Origin: Funiculus sociatus GB2-C1 | Lineage (GTDB): Bacteria > Cyanobacteriota > Cyanobacteriia > Cyanobacteriales > FACHB-T130 | Length of the DNA stretch: 64,000 nucleotides | Direction of reading: 5' to 3' | Assembly: GCF_039962115.1 (NCBI RefSeq) | Contig: NZ_JAMPKJ010000007.1 | Location: 1 to 64,000 of the forward strand | Part shown: piece by piece, positions 1 to 8,304 of the stretch | How positions within the stretch are numbered: position 1 is the stretch's first letter | How the letters are laid out: the number at the start of each line of letters is the position of its first letter | Notes under the pieces: generated by a model | Database searches by the model: none | The model's input: only the letters and a program-made list of their open reading frames with translations | Told to the model about the DNA's origin: nothing | Position numbers and translations under genes: made by a program

Positions 1-28
1 GTTCGCGGGTATCCTTCCGTTGTTGCAG

Positions 29-205
29 TCATTGTTGCAATAAAAAAACACCCAATTGAGGCAACACCAGTTCCTGAGTCTGCTGGCGAATGGTTTGCTC
101 AATCCCTTCCAATGTTTGCAACTGCTCGGCAGGGGTATTGCGATAGAGAATCTGAGCAATGGTATCAATGCTCTGTTGCAGTTGTGCTTGCTCTTCTGGA
201 GTCAT
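29..205 (-). pseudogene. Transposase remnant (ISKra4-like N-terminus)
   Basis: A 58-codon frame starts MTPEEQAQLQQSID and ends at an early TGA. A Gln-rich in-frame sequence continues beyond that stop to the window edge. The pattern MTPEE...IDTIAQILYRNTP...LEGIEQTIRQQ is how I remember the N-terminus of ISKra4-family transposases in cyanobacteria. Those proteins run to several hundred residues, so this is a fragment or an interrupted copy. A purine-rich AAGGA lies upstream of the ATG. The rest of the element would lie outside the window. The family assignment is from memory and moderate; the truncation is seen directly. Confidence 0.45.
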
Positions 206-286
206 CAGATCCTTGGGAGGTAGACTTCTTTCCTAGCCTAATTTTTCTCTCAAGAAGGTGACACGCACCCCATCCAGTCCACCTTG

Positions 287-315
287 GTAGGGACATGGCA
301 TTGCCATGTCCCTAC
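287..315. repeat. Dispersed perfect palindrome, copy 1
   Basis: Two 14-bp arms (GTAGGGACATGGCA and its complement) flank a single central T. A second copy at 47241-47269 differs by a T-to-C change in one arm and the matching A-to-G change in the other, so pairing is kept. It is probably a small dispersed hairpin repeat. It lies just outside the transposase remnant. Confidence 0.85.
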
Positions 316-472
316 AGATGTATCGCACCTAACCCTTGAATTGTTGTTATATAAACTCCCCCCTTTCCTCCTCCGGTCGCGCCTAGGTGGGAGGTTTAAA
401 AGATAACTTTCATAGCTCAAATAGGATTGTTATAGCTATATGGATTTGTGCAGGAAAATCCCCATTAAAAAA

Positions 473-502
473 ACAAAAGGCAAAGAATTCTTTGCCTTTT
501 GT
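473..502 (-). terminator. Rho-independent terminator of rpsU
   Basis: A perfect 30-bp palindrome centred on GAATTC, 20 nt after the rpsU stop. On the minus strand it is followed by seven T residues, as expected for an intrinsic terminator. Confidence 0.85.
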
Positions 503-522
503 ATGAGAGTCTTTTTTAAGAC

Positions 523-705
523 TTAATAACGAAAATGCTTTTTACGTCTTCTGGCGATCGCTTTGCGCTTGCGTTTTTCCAGGGGAGTCTCAAAGTGACG
601 CTGGCGTTTTATATCTGGAAAAATTCCAGCTTTAGAGACTTGACGCTTAAATCGGCGCAGGGCTGACTCAATGTTTTCATTTTCGCCTACAACTACTTGG
701 GTCAT
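523..705 (-). CDS. rpsU: 30S ribosomal protein S21
   Basis: A 60-residue, strongly basic protein with the S21 pattern: VGENE near the N-terminus, ALRRFKRQV in the first helix and a Lys/Arg-rich C-terminus ([13 protein letters not shown]). S21 binds the 30S platform and helps initiation-region base pairing. Length matches the family. It lies 105 nt downstream of an RRM protein gene on the same strand. An rbp-rpsU pair is a known cyanobacterial arrangement, often cold-responsive. A HIP1 octamer sits inside the coding region near 553. A strong terminator follows. Confidence is high. Confidence 0.95.
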   Translation of the reverse strand: MTQVVVGENENIESALRRFKRQVSKAGIFPDIKRQRHFETPLEKRKRKAIARRRKKHFRY

Positions 706-810
706 CCTGTCTTCTCCTAAAATTGGCTTAATTGCTGGATAGTAAGGAGCAATAAGCTTTTAATATCCAGCAATTATGAGTAAATTGATTGCCTTAGCGG
801 AATAGCTTTA

Positions 811-1155
811 TTAGCGTCGGTAGCCGCCGCCGCCGCCGCCGCCGCCTCTGCTGTTGCCGCCCCAGCCACCGCCGCCAGAACGACCACCACCACCGCCACC
901 ACCTTTATTATCCTCGCGGGGCTTGGCTTTGTTTACTTTCAGATCCCGTCCCATCCACTCAGCTCCATCAAGAGCCTCAATAGCAGCGTTCTCTTCAGCT
1001 TCGGTTGACATTTCTACAAAACCAAAACCACGCATCCGACCAGTTTCACGGTCGGTTGGTAGCTGAACCCGTTTAACAGTGCCGTACTCAGCAAATACGT
1101 TGCTGAGGTCTTCTTGCGTAACTTGGTAGGATAAGTTGCCTACATAGATAGACAT
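811..1155 (-). CDS. RRM RNA-binding protein with Gly-rich tail (Rbp family)
   Basis: A 114-residue single-RRM protein. RNP2 is IYVGNL (residues 3-8) and RNP1 is RGFGFVEM (42-49), with the aromatic residues expected to stack on RNA. Residues 84-114 are almost entirely Gly with a few Arg, Ser and Trp, as in the cold-induced Rbp proteins of cyanobacteria. These are thought to act as RNA chaperones or mRNA-localisation factors. The tail is encoded by a CCG/CCA-rich tract (820-905), likely prone to slippage. The gene leads into rpsU. The AT-rich stretch upstream, 1156-1320, could hold a long leader, but I see no defined riboregulator. Confidence 0.93.
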   Translation of the reverse strand: MSIYVGNLSYQVTQEDLSNVFAEYGTVKRVQLPTDRETGRMRGFGFVEMSTEAEENAAIEALDGAEWMGRDLKVNKAKPREDNKGGGGGGGRSGGGGWGGNSRGGGGGGGGYRR

Positions 1156-1320
1156 TGGATATCTCCAGAATCAGATGTGTAGAAAGTTAATCCGGAGAAA
1201 CGCCTGTCAATAGAAATAACAAACATACAGCCGAATTTAAGTCTTCTGGAAAATTTTAGCACAAAATTTCGTTCATAGACACGGGCATAACTCTGAGTTT
1301 TTAGCAAAGTTCATAACTTT

Positions 1321-3015
1321 TTATATTTGCTGGGATACCAATAAAGGAGCGGCTTGCAGTAATGTCTGAGTATAGGGGTGCTGGGGGTTAGTAAAAATGT
1401 CTTCGGTGGAACCAAGTTCGACAATGCAACCGCTATTCATAACGGCGATGCGATCGCACAAAAATCTTGCTACTGAGAGGTCGTGAGTGATAAATAAATA
1501 CGTGAGATCGAAGTCGCGCTTTAACTCCAACATTAGGGCAAGCACCTGCGACTGAACGCTGGCATCCAGCATACTCACAGGCTCATCACAAATTAGCAGT
1601 TTCGGGCGGGTAATCAAAGCACGAGCGATCGCTACCCGTTGCTGCTGTCCGCCAGACAAATCAGATGGATAACGCTGATAATACTCAGTTGTAGGAGTCA
1701 ACCCCACCCTCTCAAGCATCTGCATCACCTGCGCTTTTGCCTCATCACGGGTAGCCAGCTTGTGGATAAACAGGGGATCGGCAATACTTTGCCCCACCGT
1801 CATCAACGGATTCAAGCAAGCATGGGGGTCTTGAAATACCATTTGCATTTCCCGCCGCGTTGCCCTTACACTTTCTTGAGACATCTGGGTTAAATTTTTC
1901 CCCAAAAACTCAACTTTTCCCCCAGTAGGGCGAATTAGCTGCAAAATAGTCCGGGACAAGGTACTTTTACCGCATCCAGATTCCCCCACCAAGCCGAGAA
2001 TTTCCCCAGGATAAAGCGCTAAGTTGATCCCATCCACCGCTTTAATAACCGGGACTTCCTTAGAAAACATTTGGGTAAAAAAATTGCTTTCTAAAGTGTA
2101 GTGCTGCTGCAAATCTGTCAGTTGCAAAATGGGGACTTGGGACTGGGGATTGGGAACTGGGGATTGGGGGGAAAAGGCTTTTTCTCCCAAGTCTCCTACA
2201 GTCCCACTCTCTCCCTCTTTTGCCCTGAGGTGCAGAGCTGCGGCTAGGAGCGATCGCGTATATTCATGTTGTGGTCTGCTAAAAATAGACTTGGCGGCAC
2301 CAGTTTCCACCATTTTGCCACCATACATTACGGCAATGCGATCGCAATATTCGCCCACCATTGCCAAATCGTGAGAAATCAGCAATAACGCCATTTCCCG
2401 TTCGTTGCACAGGCGCGTCAGTTCCTGTAAAATTTGCGCTGCTACAGTGACATCTAAGCTGGTCGTGGGTTCGTCTGCCACAATTAACTTAGGATTGAGG
2501 AGCAAAGCCAGCGCGATCGCTACCCGTTGCCGCATTCCGCCGCTAAACTCATGGGGATACTGCGACCATCGGCTGGCTGGTATCTTCACCGCCTCTAAAG
2601 TAGACAGCGCCTTTTCCTTCGCCTGTCGCTGCGACAGTTGCGGTTGATGCGCTTTGAGAGTTTCTACACAGTGTTTCCCAATCGTCATCAGGGGATCAAG
2701 GCGCGTCATCGGATCTTGAAATATCAGCGCCACCGCTTCCCCTCGAAACCGCCGCAACTGAGGTGGAGTTAGATCAAAAACCGACTGTCCAGCAAACGTC
2801 ACCCGTCCCTCAATCCGAGTCGAGGCTGGTAACAAGCGCATTGCAGCTCGTCCCAGCGTTGATTTACCGCAACCCGATTCTCCCACCAAACCGAGTCTTT
2901 CTCCTGGTTCCAGGGTGAAAGAAACATCATCCACAGCCCAACTAGGCATTGAATCAGATCGGCGGCTGGGATAGGCGACTCGCAAATTTTCTACACAAAA
3001 CAGGGATTCACTCAT
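1321..3015 (-). CDS. Fused dipeptide/oligopeptide ABC transporter ATP-binding protein
   Basis: A 564-residue protein with two complete ABC ATPase domains, equivalent to DppD and DppF (or OppD/OppF) joined in one chain. The first Walker A is GESGCGKST at residues 45-53, with signature SGGMRQRVA and Walker B ending ADEPTT. The second Walker A lies near 340-348, with signature SGGQQQRVA and Walker B ending CDEPVS. Each half ends with the NPQHPYT/RPQHEYT-type motif of the oligopeptide-transport subfamily. It should energise peptide or nickel-type import at the inner membrane. No permease or binding protein is nearby, so it is an orphan ATPase component. The linker (about residues 267-295) is partly encoded by a GGGGAYT heptamer array at 2131-2216, so it probably has no conserved role. 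Confidence 0.9.
   Translation of the reverse strand: MSESLFCVENLRVAYPSRRSDSMPSWAVDDVSFTLEPGERLGLVGESGCGKSTLGRAAMRLLPASTRIEGRVTFAGQSVFDLTPPQLRRFRGEAVALIFQDPMTRLDPLMTIGKHCVETLKAHQPQLSQRQAKEKALSTLEAVKIPASRWSQYPHEFSGGMRQRVAIALALLLNPKLIVADEPTTSLDVTVAAQILQELTRLCNEREMALLLISHDLAMVGEYCDRIAVMYGGKMVETGAAKSIFSRPQHEYTRSLLAAALHLRAKEGESGTVGDLGEKAFSPQSPVPNPQSQVPILQLTDLQQHYTLESNFFTQMFSKEVPVIKAVDGINLALYPGEILGLVGESGCGKSTLSRTILQLIRPTGGKVEFLGKNLTQMSQESVRATRREMQMVFQDPHACLNPLMTVGQSIADPLFIHKLATRDEAKAQVMQMLERVGLTPTTEYYQRYPSDLSGGQQQRVAIARALITRPKLLICDEPVSMLDASVQSQVLALMLELKRDFDLTYLFITHDLSVARFLCDRIAVMNSGCIVELGSTEDIFTNPQHPYTQTLLQAAPLLVSQQI
2131..2216. repeat. GGGGAYT heptamer inverted array inside ABC gene
   Basis: A G-rich arm (2131-2172) and an imperfect C-rich arm (about 2183-2216) surround a GAAAAGGC centre. 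It is translated in frame as a Pro/Gln/Ser-rich linker of the fused ABC ATPase. Confidence 0.8.
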
Positions 3016-3020
3016 TGGAA

Positions 3021-3138
3021 GGGGGGATGGGGGCTGGGGACTGGGGACTGGGGGCTGGGGACTGGGGGCTGGGGACTGGGAGAAAAATCTTCAATGGTTC
3101 CCAATCCCAATTCCCCAATCCCCAATTCCCAATTCCCA
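3021..3138. repeat. Heptamer inverted array filling a gene gap
   Basis: About eight GGGGACT/GGGGGCT heptamers, a short AT-rich centre, then CCCAATC/CCCAATT heptamers. It occupies almost the whole gap between the ABC start codon (3015) and the stop of the next gene (3139), and the two arms can fold into a long hairpin. Confidence 0.9.
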
Positions 3139-3708
3139 TTATTTACTAACTCCTACTTGCCGCATTAGATAGGCTACACCAAAATCTCCGTTAGGATGTT
3201 TTGCTAGAGCTTCAGCTAGTTCAAAGATTTGCGATGCCAAGTCCGGGCCTAGTTTTTCGATTGTGGCTTCACGTTCTTTATCAACCTGCTGCCGTTCCCG
3301 CACCCGCGTTTGCCATTCGCTGGAAAATAGCTGCTCAATTGTAGTATGCAGCCCTAGTTTAGATAGCACATCCCACTCACCCTTGTCGCACCAAATCCCG
3401 GAACAATTTAAACAGCGTTCCAGATAAAACGCTGTCTTCAGATTCACCTTAGCGCGGGAAAGATAGCGACTGCACTCCGGACACAGCGCCGCTTTCATAT
3501 CGTAGGGAGACTGCACAAAATTCACATCCAGCGTTTGCCAGAGCAATTCAGGATCTACGGGTGTCACTTGCGATTGCTTACTCTGCCATGCCTCATATTC
3601 TACAGAGGGAATCCAGGTTCCCTTGCATTCGTGGCACTGCTTTACAGGTAAATTTCCCTCCAGCGTACCGTCGAGTAGTTGTACATTCTTACATTTGGGA
3701 CAGTTCAC
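3139..3708 (-). CDS. TFIIB-type zinc-ribbon protein
   Basis: 189 residues with two zinc-ribbon-like modules. The N-terminal one is CPKC followed by CHECKGTW (residues 3-31). The second is CPEC followed by CLNCSGIWCDKGEW. The pattern CxxC-x(n)-CxxCxGxW matches the zf-TFIIB family (PF13453), small proteins of unknown role thought to bind zinc and perhaps nucleic acid or protein. The C-terminal 60 residues are helical and charged. There is no signal peptide, so it is cytosolic. It is co-directional with the ABC ATPase downstream, but the heptamer array separating them makes co-transcription uncertain. Family call good, function unknown. Confidence 0.8.
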   Translation of the reverse strand: MNCPKCKNVQLLDGTLEGNLPVKQCHECKGTWIPSVEYEAWQSKQSQVTPVDPELLWQTLDVNFVQSPYDMKAALCPECSRYLSRAKVNLKTAFYLERCLNCSGIWCDKGEWDVLSKLGLHTTIEQLFSSEWQTRVRERQQVDKEREATIEKLGPDLASQIFELAEALAKHPNGDFGVAYLMRQVGVSK

Positions 3709-3817
3709 CAGTTCTTTTCCCCTCCCAGTTCAATTTTTTTATTAATTTACTGGTTTGTGGTGACATCTGGCACTTCCACAAGGCAGCTATTTTTCTTGTC
3801 CCATCGAAAAAAAACTG

Positions 3818-4192
3818 CTATTCGCTTTTTGCTTGCAGTAGTGCTTCGCAGTAGCTTATCAGAGTAGAGATGCGATCGCTCATCGCATTTTTCCTCTTAA
3901 GGACAGTTGCTGAGTTGCCAGAAGCCTGCAAAAACATCGCATCCATCTCTAGAAGTCGTTGCGATCGCACTATTTCTGTCTGGAAAGACTGCCACCGAGG
4001 AAACGTTTCTGACGTTAAATCATCACCGCTGAAAATAGCGACATTTTGGGCATAAACTTGTTTTAAGGCTTGAAATCTCTCATTTACCAGTTTTGGCTCT
4101 TGATTATCAGCCCTCACTGCTTGCAGCAGCAGCTCTAAAGCTATTGCAAATTTCTCATAGCCTTGGCGGTAAGATTGGGGCAACATTGTCAC
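3818..4192 (-). CDS. PatD-like protein (heterocyst frequency/FtsZ-linked family)
   Basis: A 124-residue helical protein without membrane segments. Its features fit the cyanobacterial PatD family as I remember it: MLPQSYR start, ALELLLQAV, FQTEIVRSQRLLEMDAMFLQ and MSDRISTLISYCEALLQ near the end. In Anabaena, PatD limits heterocyst frequency and interacts with FtsZ, and homologues are also found in non-heterocystous filamentous species. Start is ATG 4192 (MTMLPQ) or the second Met. It is divergent from the RelA/SpoT gene across a 320-bp gap. The assignment rests on remembered family sequence, so it is moderate. Its presence alone does not show that the organism makes heterocysts. Confidence 0.55.
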   Translation of the reverse strand: MTMLPQSYRQGYEKFAIALELLLQAVRADNQEPKLVNERFQALKQVYAQNVAIFSGDDLTSETFPRWQSFQTEIVRSQRLLEMDAMFLQASGNSATVLKRKNAMSDRISTLISYCEALLQAKSE

Positions 4193-4512
4193 TTAGTTCC
4201 GCTAGAATCAATGTAAAGAATTTTGTCTATTCCTGAAAGGCGAGTGGTGAACATCAGGTAACTGGTGTAGGCTTGTGACCTTCAAGCAAGTTTGATATCG
4301 GCGCAAGAGTAATAAGCAAAAAGCGTAGAAGTGGTTACAAAATGCGATCGCTTCCTCCGGCTTTCCCATAGCATCTCTCTTGTTCTGACAATATTCTTAC
4401 CATCGAGCCTTGCTGAATAAAAATCCAAAATTCCAATATACTAGGGACTTTTCAACGCAGCCCCTAGCATTTTTGCCACCCATCCGCTACTGACTGGCTA
4501 TTTTTACTCTTT
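4193..4512. other. Divergent intergenic region with possible attenuator
   Basis: It separates the PatD-like gene from the RSH gene and should hold both promoters. The only structure I can support is the small hairpin at 4441-4474; one HIP1 site lies near 4345. Confidence 0.5.
4441..4474 (+). promoter_or_regulatory. Possible attenuator hairpin upstream of RSH gene
   Basis: A 6-bp stem (CTAGGG with CCCTAG) and a 15-nt loop are followed by CA and five T residues, 38 nt before the RSH start. It resembles a weak intrinsic terminator in the leader. This is a low-confidence inference. Confidence 0.3.
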
Positions 4513-6837
4513 ATGATGCTTGACAGTATGAACACCAAAACTCAGACTCCTACTACCATTAACTGTGTTATTCCTGACTGGCTACAGGAATGTTTGCTAT
4601 CCGGGCAGAACGATAGTCAAAAAAACACCTCATTGGCAACCTCGGAAGGTGCGGGTAGCAAACCCTCTCCTACATTAGCCGATGCAGATTTGATTTGTCG
4701 CGCATTTGAATTTGCTTATTCCCTGCACGAAGGACAGACTCGCAAATCTGGAGAACCCTACATTTGCCACCCCGTGGCCGTTGCCGGACTTTTGCGCGAC
4801 CTTGGCGGTGGCAGTGCTATGATTGCTGCCGGCTTCCTGCACGATGTAGTCGAAGATACAGAAATTACAATCGAAGAAATAGAACAGCGCTTTGGCGCAG
4901 AAGTGAGTCATCTGGTAGAAGGTGTTACCAAGCTTTCTAAATTTTCCGAAACCTTCTCCAGCAAGACAGAACGCCAAGCCGAGAACTTCCGCCGAATGTT
5001 TCTGGCAATGGCGCAGGACATTCGAGTAATTGTAGTCAAACTAGCAGACCGACTGCACAATATGCGGACGCTAGAACACCTACCGGATCATAAACGGCGG
5101 CGAATTGCCTTAGAAACGCGAGAAATCTTTGCACCCCTGGCAAATCGCCTCGGTATCGGGCGCTTTAAGTGGGAACTGGAAGATTTAACTTTCAAGTATC
5201 TCGAACCCGAAGCTTACCGCCAAATGCAAGATTTAGTGGCGGAGAAACGGGTAGACAGAGAAATCAGATTGGCAAACGTTGTAGAAATTCTGCGTCAGGG
5301 ACTCGCCTCCTCTGGAATCAACTACTTTGATATCAGCGGACGACCCAAGCATCTCTATGGAATTTATCAGAAGATGCGGCGGCAGCAGAAAGAATTTCAT
5401 GAAATTTACGACTTAGCAGCAATTCGGTTAATTGTCGAGACGAATGAAGAATGCTATCGGGCTTTGGCAGTAATTCACGATGCCTTTCGACCGATTCCCG
5501 GTCGGTTTAAAGACTACATTGGTTTACCCAAGCCGAACCGCTACCAGTCACTGCATACGGTTGTTGTGGGAATAACAGGTCGTCCCCTAGAGGTGCAAAT
5601 CCGTACTTTGGAAATGCACCATGTGGCAGAGTATGGAATTGCAGCCCACTGGAAATATAAGGAAACGGGGAGTTCTAGCCGGACTAAGATGACGGCGGTA
5701 GATGAGAAGTTCACCTGGTTGCGGCAGCTGCTGGAATGGCAAAGCGACCTGAAAGATGCCCAGGAATACCTGGAAAACGTTAAAGATAATTTATTTGATG
5801 ACGATGTTTATGTGTTTACACCCCAAGGCGATGTAGTCCCTTTGACTGGTGGCAGCACTCCGGTTGATTTTGCTTACCGAATTCACACAGAAGTTGGAAA
5901 TCGCTGCACTGGTGCGCGGGTAAATGGGCGGATGGTGACGCTAGACACGCCGCTGAAGAATGGGGATATTGTGGAGATTATCACCCAGAAAAACAGCCGT
6001 CCTAGTTTGGATTGGCTGAAGTTTGTGATGACAACCGGGGCAAAAAACCGGATTCGGCAATGGTATAAGCGATCGCATCGCGACGAAAACATCGCCCGCG
6101 GTCGGGAACTGCTAGAAAAAGAAATGGGTAAAAGTGGCTTTGAAGCATTGCTGAAATCTACACCAATGCAAGCAGTAGCTGAGCGATGTAACTACCACAG
6201 CGTCGATGATTTACTTGCTGCTTTGGGTTACGGCGAAGTCACCCTGAGTTTGGTGGTAAATCGCATCCGCGAAGCCGTCAAAGCAACTCAGCCGCAATTG
6301 GCTGCCCCGGTAGAAATGCGGGATCTCGCATCTGTACAAATGCCGACACCGACACGCTCTGTTCCTACTAATACCAATAAATCCCCGATCGCTGGCGTAG
6401 AAGGATTACTTTATCACCGCGCTGGGTGCTGCGGGCCCCTGCCTGGTGAAGCGATTATCGGTGTAGTTACACGCGATCGCGGCATTTCCATTCATCGACA
6501 AGGGTGCAACAATGTGGTTAACGTAGCGGGCGATCGCGTAGTCCCGGTCAGCTGGAACCCCATAAACACAGCAGCAGGTCGTCCCGAAACATACTCTGTC
6601 AACATTCAAATAGAAGTGCTTGACCGCGTGGGAATATTTAACGATATCCTGTCGCGTTTGAGCGATGACCACATTAATGTACGCGGTGCAACAGTGAAAA
6701 CATCTGAAGGACGACCAGCAGTAATCGACCTGTGCATCGATGTTCGCGACTGCGACCAACTTGAGCGCTGCTTTACCCAAATTCGCCAAATCAGCGATGT
6801 TCTCAATATGCGTCGCCTGGGACAGGGATGTGATTAG
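4513..6837 (+). CDS. rsh: Bifunctional (p)ppGpp synthetase/hydrolase (RelA/SpoT, RSH)
   Basis: 774 residues with the full long-RSH layout. The N-terminal HD hydrolase has ICHPVAV (His86) and FLHDVVEDT (His110, Asp111), plus KLADRLHNMRTL. The synthetase domain (about 250-400) has RPKHLYGIYQKM, YDLAAIRL and YQSLHTVV. The TGS domain (about 440-500) has VYVFTPQGDVV. A zinc-finger-like RAGCCGPLPGE segment and a C-terminal ACT domain (about 695-774) follow. It sets stringent-response alarmone levels. With an intact HD it should both make and degrade (p)ppGpp. The first codons MMLDSM leave the exact start open. Its TAG stop is embedded in a heptamer array that runs downstream. Confidence 0.96.
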   Translation: MMLDSMNTKTQTPTTINCVIPDWLQECLLSGQNDSQKNTSLATSEGAGSKPSPTLADADLICRAFEFAYSLHEGQTRKSGEPYICHPVAVAGLLRDLGGGSAMIAAGFLHDVVEDTEITIEEIEQRFGAEVSHLVEGVTKLSKFSETFSSKTERQAENFRRMFLAMAQDIRVIVVKLADRLHNMRTLEHLPDHKRRRIALETREIFAPLANRLGIGRFKWELEDLTFKYLEPEAYRQMQDLVAEKRVDREIRLANVVEILRQGLASSGINYFDISGRPKHLYGIYQKMRRQQKEFHEIYDLAAIRLIVETNEECYRALAVIHDAFRPIPGRFKDYIGLPKPNRYQSLHTVVVGITGRPLEVQIRTLEMHHVAEYGIAAHWKYKETGSSSRTKMTAVDEKFTWLRQLLEWQSDLKDAQEYLENVKDNLFDDDVYVFTPQGDVVPLTGGSTPVDFAYRIHTEVGNRCTGARVNGRMVTLDTPLKNGDIVEIITQKNSRPSLDWLKFVMTTGAKNRIRQWYKRSHRDENIARGRELLEKEMGKSGFEALLKSTPMQAVAERCNYHSVDDLLAALGYGEVTLSLVVNRIREAVKATQPQLAAPVEMRDLASVQMPTPTRSVPTNTNKSPIAGVEGLLYHRAGCCGPLPGEAIIGVVTRDRGISIHRQGCNNVVNVAGDRVVPVSWNPINTAAGRPETYSVNIQIEVLDRVGIFNDILSRLSDDHINVRGATVKTSEGRPAVIDLCIDVRDCDQLERCFTQIRQISDVLNMRRLGQGCD

Positions 6838-6868
6838 TCAGTTGTCAGTTGTCAATGACTGATGACTA
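6834..6868. repeat. STRR-like heptamers over the RSH stop codon
   Basis: Five 7-mers (TTAGTCA, GTTGTCA twice, ATGACTG, ATGACTA). The TAG stop of the RSH gene lies inside the first unit. Confidence 0.8.
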
Positions 6869-6887
6869 ACAAATTGAATATCTGCGT

Positions 6888-6914
6888 CCCGCCTGCTTGA
6901 TCATAGCAGGCGGG
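6888..6914 (+). terminator. Hairpin downstream of RSH gene
   Basis: A 10-bp GC-rich stem (CCCGCCTGCT and complement) with a 7-nt loop. No T-tract follows, so it may be a transcript-end stabiliser rather than a classical terminator. Confidence 0.5.
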
Positions 6915-6960
6915 GCAGCAGCCCTATGGTAAATCAAGAACTGCCCATCCCCTTAATAAA

Positions 6961-7037
6961 TAATGACTAAGGGCTGATGACTAACAACTAATAACTAATG
7001 ACTAATGGCTAATAACTAAGAACTAAAAACTAAGATT
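6961..7037. repeat. Eleven TAA-heptamers abutting a start codon
   Basis: Exactly eleven contiguous 7-mers, ten of them beginning TAA (TAATGAC, TAAGGGC, TAACAAC, TAATAAC and so on; the third begins TGA). The last unit ends at 7037 and the lipid-kinase ATG begins at 7038. Because 7 is not a multiple of 3, the TAA triplets fall in all three forward frames. The CTAA junctions give TAG in the reverse frames. Confidence 0.93.
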
Positions 7038-8021
7038 ATGAACCGTTCTGCCTGTCTCATCTTTAATCCAGTTGCAGGTCAAAGCGACCCTGACCGAGAT
7101 TTGGCACAAATCCGAGCGCTTTTAGATCCAGAAATTGACCTGGATATATATCTGACGACACCAGACATTGATGCGACTCGACTGGCAAAAGAAGCCATTG
7201 AAAGAGGTGCTAGTAGCATCATTGCTTCCGGGGGTGACGGCACCCTCTCAGCCACCGCCGGAGCCTTAGTGGGAACCAATATTCCGCTGGGTATCATTTC
7301 GCGGGGTACTGCCAACGCCTTTGCCTCTGCAATGGGAATTCCCGACACCATAGATGCCGCCTGCGAAACGATTTTGGGAGGGACAACCAGGGTAGTAGAT
7401 GCCGCCTACTGTAACGGCAAACCAATGGTTTTACTAGCTGGGATTGGTTTCGAGGCGGAAATGGTGGAACGGGCGGATAGGGAAACTAAAAATCGCCTCG
7501 GTATATTAGCTTATATCTTGGCCGGATTCCAACAGCTGCGGGATTTCGACAGGTTTGAAGTTGAGATTGAGACAGAAGACAAAATCATTAAACTTGCGGC
7601 GGCGGCGGTGACAGTTGCCAACGCCGCACCACCCACATCAGTTTTGGCGCAAGGGCCAGCTGGTCTAATTGTGGATGATGGGTTGCTAGATTTAACAGTA
7701 GTAGCACCAGTAAACAGGGCGGGAGCGATCGCAGCTTCCTATCACTTACTCCAAACCGCCTTAAGTGGTAATGCCGCCGAGAGAGAAGACATCGGTTATC
7801 TACGCGCTAGACGAATTCAAGTACGAACCGATCCCCCCCAGAAAGTCGTTCTGGATGGGGAAATCATTGGCACAACTCCCGTTGACATTGAGTGCGTTCC
7901 CGGCGGCTTAACCCTCCTGGTGCCTCAAGTTGAAGAAGCCCAACAAAAAGAAAAACTCGAAGGCTTACCCAATCTCACAATTGAGCCTAAGCAGAACTCA
8001 ATCCTGTCTGAGGAAGTTTGA
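7038..8021 (+). CDS. YegS/BmrU-type lipid kinase (DAG-kinase fold)
   Basis: 327 residues with the diacylglycerol/lipid kinase catalytic pattern. FNPVAG lies at 9-14 and the nucleotide-binding GGDGTL at 65-70, followed by PLGIISRGTANAFA and the C-terminal VVLDGEIIG motif. Enzymes of this family phosphorylate diacylglycerol, phosphatidylglycerol or sphingoid-type lipids; the substrate cannot be told from sequence. There are no transmembrane helices. Its ATG directly follows the heptamer array, leaving no recognisable Shine-Dalgarno, so translation may be leaderless or initiated through A/U-rich contacts. The last 30 residues are charged and not conserved in the fold. Confidence 0.88.
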   Translation: MNRSACLIFNPVAGQSDPDRDLAQIRALLDPEIDLDIYLTTPDIDATRLAKEAIERGASSIIASGGDGTLSATAGALVGTNIPLGIISRGTANAFASAMGIPDTIDAACETILGGTTRVVDAAYCNGKPMVLLAGIGFEAEMVERADRETKNRLGILAYILAGFQQLRDFDRFEVEIETEDKIIKLAAAAVTVANAAPPTSVLAQGPAGLIVDDGLLDLTVVAPVNRAGAIAASYHLLQTALSGNAAEREDIGYLRARRIQVRTDPPQKVVLDGEIIGTTPVDIECVPGGLTLLVPQVEEAQQKEKLEGLPNLTIEPKQNSILSEEV

Positions 8022-8085
8022 CAGGAGAAATAAAGAGCTGATCGACGTGAATGAAATTTAACCCCCCTGTTTGGGAATCATAGAT

Positions 8086-8118
8086 TGTAAGACCTCTTCC
8101 TAGGGAAGAGGTCTTACA
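8086..8118 (+). terminator. Terminator-like hairpin
   Basis: A 15-bp perfect stem (TGTAAGACCTCTTCC and complement) with a 3-nt loop TAG, 64 nt after the lipid-kinase stop. No T-run follows, but the stem is strong. Confidence 0.7.
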
Positions 8119-8304
8119 TTGAGTAGGGGCGATTTTGACTGGTGTATCTACTGGGTTTTGCACAAAAATCAATCAAATTATCAAATCCGTTCTCCTGACG
8201 CATTTCCGTAAGGTTATACAGACGCCGTGTTGGGGTAGCCTTTCGGCAAGAACCTCAAAGGAAAATTTCCCAGCGATCTTTCAGCTCTAGTTGATCTTTG
8301 TATT

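Larger units (their letters stand above)
206..522. other. Intergenic: two palindromes, no gene
   Basis: No open frame of note. It holds the 29-bp dispersed palindrome at 287-315, a pyrimidine-rich then purine-rich stretch near 358-400, and the rpsU terminator at 473-502. Confidence 0.6.

Noticed and set aside
854-1066. Pro-rich plus-strand frame over the RNA-binding protein
   Set aside because: Antisense of the Gly-rich tail and RRM of a well-supported minus-strand gene.
3021-3138. CRISPR array
   Set aside because: Repeats are 7 nt and contiguous with no unique spacers; none of the arrays in the window has repeat-spacer structure and no cas gene is present.
4193-4512. Riboswitch upstream of the RSH gene
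   Set aside because: Only one 6-bp hairpin is visible; no known aptamer core is recognised.
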